From: Dehalococcoidia bacterium
Lineage (GTDB): Bacteria; Chloroflexota; Dehalococcoidia; GIF9; AB-539-J10
Assembly: GCA_003562555.1 (NCBI GenBank)
Contig: PWUO01000149.1
Coordinates: 1 to 25,205, forward strand
Direction of reading: 5' to 3'
DNA: 25,205 nucleotides
Positions within the stretch are counted from its first letter, which is position 1, and every line of letters begins with the position of its first letter. A program made the translations under genes and the position numbers. Shown piece after piece: positions 15,935 to 23,909 of the stretch. A model generated the notes under the pieces. It was not told the DNA's origin and did not search any database. It saw only the letters and a program-made list of their open reading frames with translations.

Positions 15935-16237
15935 CTATGAACTGGACGGTGCCGACGCGGTCCATCCGGTCTGCCAGATGTGGCCGGGACCATACGGCAG
16001 AAGGGCCAGGAAGCGCGCGCGCTTGATCGCCTCCGACAGGCGGCGCTGATGCTTGGAGCAGGCCCTAGACTTATGTCGCGACGCTATCTTGCCGCCGCCC
16101 TGTATGTATCTCGCCAGCAAACCCGTGTCCTTGTAATCGATCGGGATTCTGTCAGCGCAGAACGGGCACACCCTGGGTCTGCTGCCGCGAAACTTCGATC
16201 TTCTTCTTGTAGATCCCGCGTACCGGTAGTTCGCCAT
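15935..16237 (-). CDS. rpsR: Ribosomal protein S18
   Basis: A 100-residue S18 of the small subunit. Signatures are RVCPFCADRIPIDYKD (about residues 22-37), LLARYI, GKIASR, CSKHQRRLSEAIKRARFLALLP. Cysteines in CPFC plus C-x-x-H (CSKH) suggest the zinc-binding C+ form. The last 18 or so residues (GHIWQTGWTASAPSSS) extend past the usual end after ALLP. It sits 11 bases after ssb with a GGAG site and only nine bases before rpmH, so S18 and L34 are probably cotranscribed. Confidence 0.95.
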   Translation of the reverse strand: MANYRYAGSTRRRSKFRGSRPRVCPFCADRIPIDYKDTGLLARYIQGGGKIASRHKSRACSKHQRRLSEAIKRARFLALLPYGPGHIWQTGWTASAPSSS

Positions 16238-16248
16238 TCACTCACTCC

Positions 16249-16647
16249 TCAATTCTGGTCAAATGGCATGTCGTCAGGAACAATGTCTCCTTCATCAGGA
16301 AACGCGGCTGCCCCCGACGGTCTGCCAAGGAATACTACATTGCCGGCCGTCACCTCAAGACTTGTGCGAGTCTGACCATCCTGCGTCTGCCATTCGCGTG
16401 CGTGCAAACGCCCTTCGACGTACACCTGTTGCCCTTTCTTCAGATACTGGTTGCACTGCTCAGCCTGCCTGCCCCACACCGTAACCCGGAACCAGTCCGT
16501 CTCCTCCCTTGTCTCACCTTTCGATGTGGTGTACCGATGAGTCGTGGCCATTCGAAATGAGGTTACTGACTTCCCATCAGGAGTGTAGCGCATTTCCGGG
16601 TCGGCGCCGAGATGCCCAATGAGAATGATCTTGTTAAGCGTCGCCAA
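16249..16647 (-). CDS. ssb: Single-stranded DNA-binding protein
   Basis: A 132-residue SSB with one OB fold (MATLNKIILIGHLGADPEMRY, ETDWFRVTVWGRQAE, KGQQVYVEGRLHAREW). It protects single-stranded DNA and recruits partners through its acidic C-terminus. That tip reads PDDMPF but is followed by three more residues (DQN), whereas SSB normally ends exactly at PF. The start codon is TTG at 16647, three bases after rpsF, with AGGAG upstream; no in-frame ATG precedes the OB fold. The rpsF-ssb-rpsR order is classical. Confidence 0.94.
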   Translation of the reverse strand: MATLNKIILIGHLGADPEMRYTPDGKSVTSFRMATTHRYTTSKGETREETDWFRVTVWGRQAEQCNQYLKKGQQVYVEGRLHAREWQTQDGQTRTSLEVTAGNVVFLGRPSGAAAFPDEGDIVPDDMPFDQN

Positions 16648-16650
16648 TTG

Positions 16651-16938
16651 CTACTTGCTCCTCTTGATGACAAGATAGCGTAGCACGTCCAAGTCGTTCT
16701 CAAGGACCTCGCGGATCTCACGGACGTGATCCGGCTCGAGCTTGAAGCGCATGAGGCTGTAGTTGCCCTCAATGTACTTCCTGATCGGGTATGCCAGCCG
16801 CTTTTTGCCCCAGCGCTGCGTCTCATCCACAACGCCCTGGCGATCCATAATCATCTGGCTCACGCCCTCCAGCTTCGCCGCAACGGCCTCATCACTTGCT
16901 TCAGGACTTACGATAGCTACAAGTTCATAGTCGCACAT
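16651..16938 (-). CDS. rpsF: Ribosomal protein S6
   Basis: A 95-residue S6, starting MCDYELVAIVSPE, followed by GVVDETQRWGKKRLAYPIRKYIEGNYSLMRF, the standard S6 core that binds S18. The start is placed at the ATG at 16938, not at the ATG nine bases upstream (16947). The upstream ATG overlaps the promoter's TATAAT and so could not be on an mRNA made from it, while 16938 falls at the predicted transcription start. MxxYEL is also the normal S6 N-terminus. It heads the ten-gene ribosomal/yidC/ileS series. Confidence 0.94.
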   Translation of the reverse strand: MCDYELVAIVSPEASDEAVAAKLEGVSQMIMDRQGVVDETQRWGKKRLAYPIRKYIEGNYSLMRFKLEPDHVREIREVLENDLDVLRYLVIKRSK

Positions 16939-16945
16939 GGCGGTC

Positions 16946-16954
16946 ATTATAACA
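16946..16954 (-). promoter_or_regulatory. Extended -10 promoter of the rpsF operon, leaderless start predicted
   Basis: On the minus strand TGT plus a perfect TATAAT (16951-16946) lies in the last codons and stop region of the phosphoesterase gene. Seven bases separate it from the ATG at 16938, so the mRNA should begin at or one base before the start codon. A possible -35, ATTACA, lies 18 bases upstream of the -10. Confidence 0.7.
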
Positions 16955-16956
16955 TG

Positions 16957-17688
16957 TCAGTAGCCGACGTGTAATCGCCTCGCCAGCGAAAGCGGGAGTC
17001 CGGAGCGCTCGACGGCCTCCGCGACACTACCCACGTCATAGGACACACGATGGAACGATGCGGTTGCCGCCTCCGGGTTAAGAATGACATATGCGGCCCG
17101 TGGGTCCCCGTCCCGGGGCTGTCCCACTGAACCGGGATTGATCATATAGCGCTCCCGCAACTGCAATGCACGCGCAGACGTTCCCACCCCAGGCCGCAAC
17201 GTGCGTGTCTCCAGGCGGGCCGCCAGCGGCCGATGAGTATGTCCAACAAGACAGTGATCCTGCTCACACCACGGTGCAAGTAGTCGTGCATGTGACTCTG
17301 ATGTGACGTACTCCCATGTCGGATCGCGCGGCGAGCCGTGAACGAGCAGAAACGAACCCGCGCTGCGTCTCAGAGGGAGCCCGGCAAGAAATCGCGATGA
17401 GCATGCAGACAGATGACGCCGCGTCCAGAGACACGCTCTGGCCGCATCGACGTTGAAACGCTCCAGTCTGACGTACCCGATCACCCCAAGATCGTGGTTG
17501 CCGGCAACGCATATGAGGGGGTGCTCATTAAGAAGTGTAATGCACTCATTGGGCTCGGGACCGTAGCCGACCACATCCCCCAGGACCCACACCGCATCGA
17601 TTGCACCGTTACATAGGGCATCCTCCAGCACCGCCCGCAGTGCACACAGGTTTGCATGTACGTCTGCGACAACGAGAATTCGTGCCAT
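16957..17688 (-). CDS. Calcineurin-like metallophosphoesterase (YfcE/MJ0936-like)
   Basis: A 243-residue metallophosphoesterase with the five metal-binding motifs in order: DVH (residues 9-11), GDVVG, GNHD, VHGSP and GHTH. Members hydrolyse phosphodiesters or phosphomonoesters with two metal ions; the natural substrate of this group is usually unknown. The start is the ATG at 17688 (MARILVVADVHAN), because the fold begins there; the open frame runs 46 codons further through the promoter region. The gene diverges from thiL and its end carries the rpsF promoter. The extra C-terminal segment ends in SLARRLHVGY. Confidence 0.88.
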   Translation of the reverse strand: MARILVVADVHANLCALRAVLEDALCNGAIDAVWVLGDVVGYGPEPNECITLLNEHPLICVAGNHDLGVIGYVRLERFNVDAARACLWTRRHLSACSSRFLAGLPLRRSAGSFLLVHGSPRDPTWEYVTSESHARLLAPWCEQDHCLVGHTHRPLAARLETRTLRPGVGTSARALQLRERYMINPGSVGQPRDGDPRAAYVILNPEAATASFHRVSYDVGSVAEAVERSGLPLSLARRLHVGY

Positions 17689-17698
17689 CGACTCAGGC

Positions 17699-17707
17699 AC
17701 TATACCA
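17699..17707 (-). promoter_or_regulatory. Extended -10 promoter of the phosphoesterase gene
   Basis: On the minus strand TGG plus TATAGT (17704-17699) ends ten bases before the ATG at 17688. The predicted leader is about four bases. It lies back to back with the thiL promoter. Confidence 0.5.
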
Positions 17708-17722
17708 CGATACACGTTACCT

Positions 17723-17750
17723 TTGAGTGGCCACGTCACGATGATATAAT
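17723..17750 (+). promoter_or_regulatory. Promoter of the thiL operon, leaderless start predicted
   Basis: TTGAGT (17723-17728), a 16-base spacer ending in TGA, and a perfect TATAAT (17745-17750). Seven bases separate the -10 from the ATG at 17758, so transcription should begin at 17757 or at the A of the ATG. No ribosome site can fit. Confidence 0.72.
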
Positions 17751-17757
17751 CGCGGCG

Positions 17758-18762
17758 ATGAATCTGTCTGCCCTTGGCGAGTTCGGCCTCATAGAACTCA
17801 TCAAAGATGCCGTACGACCCACACATCAGTCATCCACTGAGGCGCTTGAACGCATGGTCATCGGCATCGGCGACGACACCGCAGCATGGCACGGTTCCGA
17901 TCGTGTTCAGCTCGCCACAACTGATTCGCTGGTGGAGGAGGTTCACTTCTCCTTTCGCTGGTCCACGTGGGAGGACCTAGGATACAAGTCGCTCGCGGTA
18001 AACCTGAGCGATATCGCAGCCATGGGCGGCCATGCACTCTACGCCCTTGTTTCACTTTCGTGTCCCGGAGATGTCGACTCCGACTCCATCCTCGCCTTCT
18101 ACCGTGGCATGACCAGCCTCGCCCAGGAGCACGGCGTAGTGATTATTGGCGGCAACCTGGCAAGGTCGCCGTTCGTAACCGCGTCGGTCTTCGTGGCGGG
18201 CGAATCGGCGACTGGCAGGCTGCTTCGGCGGAGTGCAGCACGACCCGGTGATGTGATCGCAGTGACAGGCTTCCTCGGCGCAGCCGCCGGTGCCCTGTCA
18301 CTGATGGCTGGTGACACCGACACATCCACACGCGTTCCAGATACACTCATGCAGGCGCTTATCCGCCCTCATGCCCGGCTGGCCGAGGGCCGAATACTCG
18401 CGCACGCAGGGGTCGAATGCGCAATCGACATCAGCGATGGTCTGCTCAGTGACCTCGGCCACATCTGCGAATGCAGCCGGGCATCAGCGACACTTCGTGC
18501 CTCGCTGCTGCCCGTATCCGTCGACTGCCGAACGGCTTGTCAGGACGCATCCACGCTCGCGCTTACCGGTGGCGAGGTGTATGAGTTGCTATTCACCTGT
18601 CGCGCCGAGACAATGGAGCGGGTGACCGGAATGCTCCAATGTCCGGTGACAGTGATCGGCGAGATGGGCCCCGGGACGGATCACCCGTCGATCGTCGTAC
18701 TGGGTCCGGATGACCTTCCGATAGATGTCGCCGTCACCGGATGGAGTCACTTCAGACAATGA
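17758..18762 (+). CDS. thiL: Thiamine-monophosphate kinase
   Basis: A 334-residue AIR-synthase-fold kinase that makes thiamine diphosphate from thiamine monophosphate and ATP. Motifs: GIGDDTAAW (residues 36-44), TTDSLVEEVHF, NLSDIAAMGG, IIGGNLARS and DISDGLLSDLGHI. The late motif reads GGEVYELLF, where family members normally have GGEDYELLF, so an acidic residue has become Val. The ATG at 17758 is set against the -10 box; an upstream in-frame ATG (17656) would run back through the promoter. It starts a plus-strand operon and its stop overlaps the tsaE start as ATGA. The symbol is by family; the D-to-V change leaves some doubt about activity. Confidence 0.9.
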   Translation: MNLSALGEFGLIELIKDAVRPTHQSSTEALERMVIGIGDDTAAWHGSDRVQLATTDSLVEEVHFSFRWSTWEDLGYKSLAVNLSDIAAMGGHALYALVSLSCPGDVDSDSILAFYRGMTSLAQEHGVVIIGGNLARSPFVTASVFVAGESATGRLLRRSAARPGDVIAVTGFLGAAAGALSLMAGDTDTSTRVPDTLMQALIRPHARLAEGRILAHAGVECAIDISDGLLSDLGHICECSRASATLRASLLPVSVDCRTACQDASTLALTGGEVYELLFTCRAETMERVTGMLQCPVTVIGEMGPGTDHPSIVVLGPDDLPIDVAVTGWSHFRQ

Positions 18763-19253
18763 GATCCGCCACAGTTGTCACCACATCCGAAGACCAGACA
18801 GTCGCACTCGGTCGCCACATAGGCGGGCTGTGCACGGCAGGCGACGTGGTACTTCTATCCGGAGAGCTGGGTGCAGGGAAGACGTGTCTGATTCAAGGCA
18901 TCGCCACCGGGCTGGCGGTGTCGGAATACACGTTCAGCCCGTCGTTCGTTCTGGTACGCGAGTACCATGGGCGCCTGATGCTTTATCACATGGATTTCTA
19001 CAGAATGGAGACTCCTGCGGAAGTCTTGGACCTTGGCATTGAGGAGTATCTCGACGGAGATGGAGTGTGTGCGATTGAATGGGCTGAGCGTGCAGCCGAC
19101 CACCTGCCGCGCGAACATCTTCATATCGGGTTGCAGTACGTGCCAGGCGCCGAGAACTCGAGACGCATACTACTCACGGCACGAGGCTCGCGCTACGAGG
19201 ACATGTTACAGCAACTTACCACCGCTACGAGGTCATTCGCACAATGGAACTGA
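18759..19253 (+). CDS. tsaE: tRNA threonylcarbamoyladenosine biosynthesis ATPase TsaE
   Basis: A 164-residue P-loop ATPase. Walker A is GELGAGKT (about residues 36-43), followed by the family's FSPSFVLVREY, LYHMDFYRM, EEYL and CAIEWAERA. TsaE works with TsaB and TsaD in adding threonylcarbamoyl to A37 of ANN-decoding tRNAs. The ATG at 18759 overlaps the thiL stop by four bases; its last ten bases overlap tsaB. The coupling of thiL, tsaE and tsaB is a common order. TsaD and TsaC are not in the window. Confidence 0.93.
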   Translation: MRSATVVTTSEDQTVALGRHIGGLCTAGDVVLLSGELGAGKTCLIQGIATGLAVSEYTFSPSFVLVREYHGRLMLYHMDFYRMETPAEVLDLGIEEYLDGDGVCAIEWAERAADHLPREHLHIGLQYVPGAENSRRILLTARGSRYEDMLQQLTTATRSFAQWN

Positions 19254-19897
19254 TACTCGACGCATCCTCGGACTCGGCCATGGTCGGCCTCGCGCAACAG
19301 GGCACCCTCATCTGGGAATCGGGATCACTTGAAGCACAGCAGCACACACGGCAACTGCTGCCCACTATTCAGCGTGCACTTTGTGAGACCTCGATGTCGT
19401 TGGAAGGCCTGAAGCTGGTGGTCGTGGCCCTGGGGCCTGGACCATTCAACGGCCTGAGAGTTGCAGTGGCAACCGCGAAGGGAATCGCCGCAGGCACTGA
19501 AGTCTCGTTAGTGGGCATCGCGACGATGCGCGCTGAGGCATACCGCTGCCCTCCAGCACTCGGCACGGTGCGGCCGATACTCCGTGCCGGACGTTCAGGG
19601 TACAGTACCACGTTGTTCAAGTGGCAGGATTTGTCATGGCAACAGGTCGAGGACGTATCCTATATCGATTCTGCTTCCCTTGAAACGATCACCGACGGTT
19701 CTGTTCCGCTCTGCGGGCTGTGGCCCCCCTGCACGCCTGAATCCGACGCTCAGGACGCGCGACCGTCCCGGCTGCAATCTCTTGCTGCCATTGGCTGGCA
19801 GGACTTCCAGGTCGGCAACACCGTGACCGCAGCAGCGTTACAGCCGATCTACTTGCGTCCACCCCACATCACTACCCCACGGGACAGGAGGCCCTGA
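19244..19897 (+). CDS. tsaB: tRNA threonylcarbamoyladenosine biosynthesis protein TsaB
   Basis: A 217-residue protein of the ASKHA fold, the non-catalytic partner that binds TsaD. It starts MELILDASSDSAMVGL, and its core motif reads ALGPGPFNGLRVAVATAKGIA (family form GPGSFTGLRIG). The ATG lies ten bases inside tsaE, and its stop TGA directly abuts the next ATG. The C-terminal half is divergent but keeps PIYLR near the end, as in other TsaB proteins. Confidence 0.92.
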   Translation: MELILDASSDSAMVGLAQQGTLIWESGSLEAQQHTRQLLPTIQRALCETSMSLEGLKLVVVALGPGPFNGLRVAVATAKGIAAGTEVSLVGIATMRAEAYRCPPALGTVRPILRAGRSGYSTTLFKWQDLSWQQVEDVSYIDSASLETITDGSVPLCGLWPPCTPESDAQDARPSRLQSLAAIGWQDFQVGNTVTAAALQPIYLRPPHITTPRDRRP

Positions 19898-20965
19898 ATG
19901 GAGTTACCCAGGCTGCAAATCCCTGAAGGTGAACCTTCTCTCGGACATTGCTTCGGTTGCGGGGAGTTGAATCAGATCGGATTACACCTCAAACCCCATT
20001 TCGATGGGGAGATAGTCAGCGCGCGGTTTACGCCGGGGCTCGATCACCAGGGATGGCACAACGTCACACACGGAGGGATCCTGTACAGCATCCTTGACGA
20101 GATTACCGCCTATACCGTCCTTTGTTCCGGCTACAGCTTCGGCGTCACTGCCAGAAGCGCTGTGCGGTTCAGGCAGGTAGCGCCGACCGATCAGCCACTT
20201 CTGGCGACCGCGTGGGCCACCAAGGTCACACCGCGGCTCATCGAGGTGCACGGGGTGCTCGAAATCGACGGAGGAGACGTCGTCACAGAGGGCGACTCAT
20301 CATTTATCCCCGGCAACCGCTGCGAAAAGGCGTTCCTCTGGGATATGGACGGCGTCATCGTGGATTCTGCCACCCCTCACTACCAGTCATGGCAAGAGGC
20401 GTTCGCAACGCGGGGAGCCAGGTACAGCGAAACGCAGTTTCGGACTCATTTCGGTATGAGGGACGATTCCATCATCGAAGAAGTGATGGGTAGCCTTCCC
20501 CCTGCCGAGGTCGAGGGGATCGCAGAAGAGAAGGAGCGGCGCTATCGTGAACTGGTGCGAGGCCAGGTACGAGTCTTTCCGGGGGTAATGCCCCTGTTAC
20601 GGGCAATGAAGAAGGGCGGCTTCCGCATCGCGCTCGGCTCATCCGCGCCCCGGGAAAACGTCGACGCGATCTTCTCTGAGCTCGGGATTGGCGACCTTTT
20701 CCATGCGATCGTCTGCGGAACTGATGTCACCGAGAGCAAGCCCAGCCCGCAGATCTACTTGAAGGCGGCAGAGCGACTGGGAGCATCACCAGGGGATTGC
20801 GTGGTCTTCGAGGATTCGCCACACGGGGTCGAGGCGGCCAGGCGCGGCGGCATGAAGTGCGTCGCTGTCTCAAACAGCCATCCGGCCGAAGCATTGCACA
20901 CTGCGACCCGCGTAGTGACGTCACTGGAAGAGATCGATCTGGTCCAACTCATTCGATGGATATAG
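19898..20965 (+). CDS. Fusion of PaaI-like hotdog thioesterase and HAD-superfamily phosphatase
   Basis: A 355-residue two-domain protein. Residues 1-140 form a PaaI-type hotdog domain: CFGCGELNQIGLHLKP at 18-33, then HGGILYSILDE (58-68) at the active-site helix. Residues 145-355 are a HAD phosphatase like beta-phosphoglucomutase: nucleophile motif WDMDGVIVDS with Asp149 and Asp151, a helical cap, motif II GSSAPREN, motif III Lys in ESKPSPQIYLKA, and motif IV FEDSPHGVEAA. The join SSFIPGNRCEKAFLWD contains no start codon or stop, so one polypeptide is expected. The hotdog domain would cleave an acyl-CoA or similar thioester and the HAD domain a phosphate ester. The start ATG is preceded by AGGAGG within tsaB and abuts its stop. 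Domains are clear; the combined function is unknown. Confidence 0.87.
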   Translation: MELPRLQIPEGEPSLGHCFGCGELNQIGLHLKPHFDGEIVSARFTPGLDHQGWHNVTHGGILYSILDEITAYTVLCSGYSFGVTARSAVRFRQVAPTDQPLLATAWATKVTPRLIEVHGVLEIDGGDVVTEGDSSFIPGNRCEKAFLWDMDGVIVDSATPHYQSWQEAFATRGARYSETQFRTHFGMRDDSIIEEVMGSLPPAEVEGIAEEKERRYRELVRGQVRVFPGVMPLLRAMKKGGFRIALGSSAPRENVDAIFSELGIGDLFHAIVCGTDVTESKPSPQIYLKAAERLGASPGDCVVFEDSPHGVEAARRGGMKCVAVSNSHPAEALHTATRVVTSLEEIDLVQLIRWI

Positions 20966-20990
20966 GACTGAGGAAGGAGTTAAGAACAGC

Positions 20991-21464
20991 ATGACAACCC
21001 CCAGCAACGAAACCCAGCGAACCCTGGTACTGGTGAAGCCGGACGCAATGCAGCGCGGTCTTGCAGGAGAGGTCATATCACGACTTGAGCGCAAAGGGCT
21101 GCGGATCGTGGCAATAAAGCTCATGAAAGTAGATGCGGAACTGGCCGGACAACACTACGAGGCGCACGTCGCGAAGCCGTTCTTCGGCAGCCTGGTGGCG
21201 TTCATCACGTCATGTCCCATCGTCGCCATGGTAGTTGAGGGACGCAGCGCGGTCGAAGTGGTGCGTCAGATCATGGGGCAGACGGATCCGTCGAAAGCTG
21301 CACCGGGCACGATTCGAGGAGACCTTGCCCTCGATATTCAGAACAACCTGGTACACGGGTCGGATTCACTGGAAAGTGCACGCCGCGAGATCGCGCTGTT
21401 CTTTGAAGATCGCGAGTTGCTGAGCTACTGCCGCAGCATCGACTGCTGGCTCGGGGCCTCCTGA
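20991..21464 (+). CDS. ndk: Nucleoside-diphosphate kinase
   Basis: A 157-residue NDK that transfers the gamma phosphate of ATP to other nucleoside diphosphates. Motifs: RTLVLVKPDAMQRGLAGEVI (residues 10-29), KPFFGSLVAFITSCPIVAMV, and the phosphohistidine site NLVHGSDS. The usual protein is about 140-150 residues; the extra is a short N-terminal tail and the C-terminal CRSIDCWLGAS. It ends the thiL operon, 25 bases after the fusion gene, with AGGAAGGAG about 12 bases before ATG. It converges on rsfS with a seven-base gap and no visible terminator. Confidence 0.96.
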   Translation: MTTPSNETQRTLVLVKPDAMQRGLAGEVISRLERKGLRIVAIKLMKVDAELAGQHYEAHVAKPFFGSLVAFITSCPIVAMVVEGRSAVEVVRQIMGQTDPSKAAPGTIRGDLALDIQNNLVHGSDSLESARREIALFFEDRELLSYCRSIDCWLGAS

Positions 21465-21471
21465 CTGCCCG

Positions 21472-21822
21472 CTATTGAATGCGCAGGACCTGTACCGCGT
21501 CCTGCCACAACTGCTCCAGTTGATAGTACTCTCGCTCGTCGGGAGCGAAGATATGGACGACTACGGCACCATAGTCGGCGAGCATCCAGCCTGAATCTGA
21601 CGCCCCTTCCTTGTGCAGCGGCGCCTCACCCTGTGCCTTGAGTCCATCGAGAATGGCATCCCAGATGGCCTCGAGTTGACGCTCGCTCTCCCCGGTGCAG
21701 ACCACGAAGTAGTCGGAGAAAGAGCAGGAGGCGCGCACGTCCAGTATCACTATATCTATCGCCTGCTTCTCAGAGGCGATGTCAGTTGCAAGACGTGCTA
21801 TGGCGGTTGGTTCCAGCAGCAT
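21472..21822 (-). CDS. rsfS: Ribosomal silencing factor RsfS (Iojap family)
   Basis: A 116-residue RsfS/DUF143 protein that binds L14 on the large subunit and blocks subunit joining when translation should slow. Family signatures: KQAIDIVILDVR, SFSDYFVVCTGESERQ (about residues 35-50), EGASDSGWMLADYGAVVVHIF and REYYQLEQLW. The ATG at 21822 follows a perfect AGGAGGT with no spacer, unusually tight for a Shine-Dalgarno site. It diverges from ftsH. Confidence 0.94.
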   Translation of the reverse strand: MLLEPTAIARLATDIASEKQAIDIVILDVRASCSFSDYFVVCTGESERQLEAIWDAILDGLKAQGEAPLHKEGASDSGWMLADYGAVVVHIFAPDEREYYQLEQLWQDAVQVLRIQ

Positions 21823-21836
21823 ACCTCCTGATGTGC

Positions 21837-21845
21837 ATTATAGCA
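21837..21845 (-). promoter_or_regulatory. Extended -10 promoter of rsfS
   Basis: On the minus strand TGC plus a perfect TATAAT (21842-21837). It predicts a start near 21830 and a leader of eight bases, CAGGAGGT, that is little more than the Shine-Dalgarno sequence. Confidence 0.6.
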
Positions 21846-21984
21846 TCTCCACGCGCGTACACTCAGCAGGGTGTCCTCGTTCAGTGCATTAGTGACACGC
21901 CACATGCGTTCGCAGCGTAAGCCACATGCCTCGACCCGGCCGCTGTCCGTCGAACTGCAACCTTTTCTCGTGTACGCGCGACCT

Positions 21985-21993
21985 TGCTATAAT
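21985..21993 (+). promoter_or_regulatory. Extended -10 promoter of ftsH, leaderless GTG start predicted
   Basis: TGC plus a perfect TATAAT (21988-21993) ends six bases before a GTG at 22000, so the expected first transcribed base is the G of the start codon. The 140 bases between this and the rsfS promoter hold nothing I recognise; in particular I see no CIRCE element. Confidence 0.7.
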
Positions 21994-21999
21994 GTCAAG

Positions 22000-23841
<1,842 letters not shown>

Positions 23842-23872
23842 CCCTGCAACCAAAGAGATTGTGCATGAATCG

Positions 23873-23909
23873 ACCGCGTGCCTAGCTGCCAAGGCGCGCG
23901 GTTTCTTCC
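23873..23909 (+). terminator. Probable intrinsic terminator of ftsH
   Basis: Arms 23873-23882 and 23893-23902 pair over ten positions with one G-T pair and a ten-base loop, followed by TTCTTCC-like pyrimidines on the plus strand. It lies 31 bases after the ftsH stop and reaches into the last codons of the convergent metG. The tail is not a pure T run. Confidence 0.5.

Noticed and set aside
17689..17826. Upstream extension of the phosphoesterase frame
   Set aside because: It runs through both divergent promoters and into thiL; the conserved fold begins at MARILVVADVH.
20310..20345. Frameshift or missing stop joining hotdog and HAD genes
   Set aside because: The linker reads in one frame without repeats or homopolymers, and no start codon or ribosome site precedes the HAD domain, so a true fusion is simpler.
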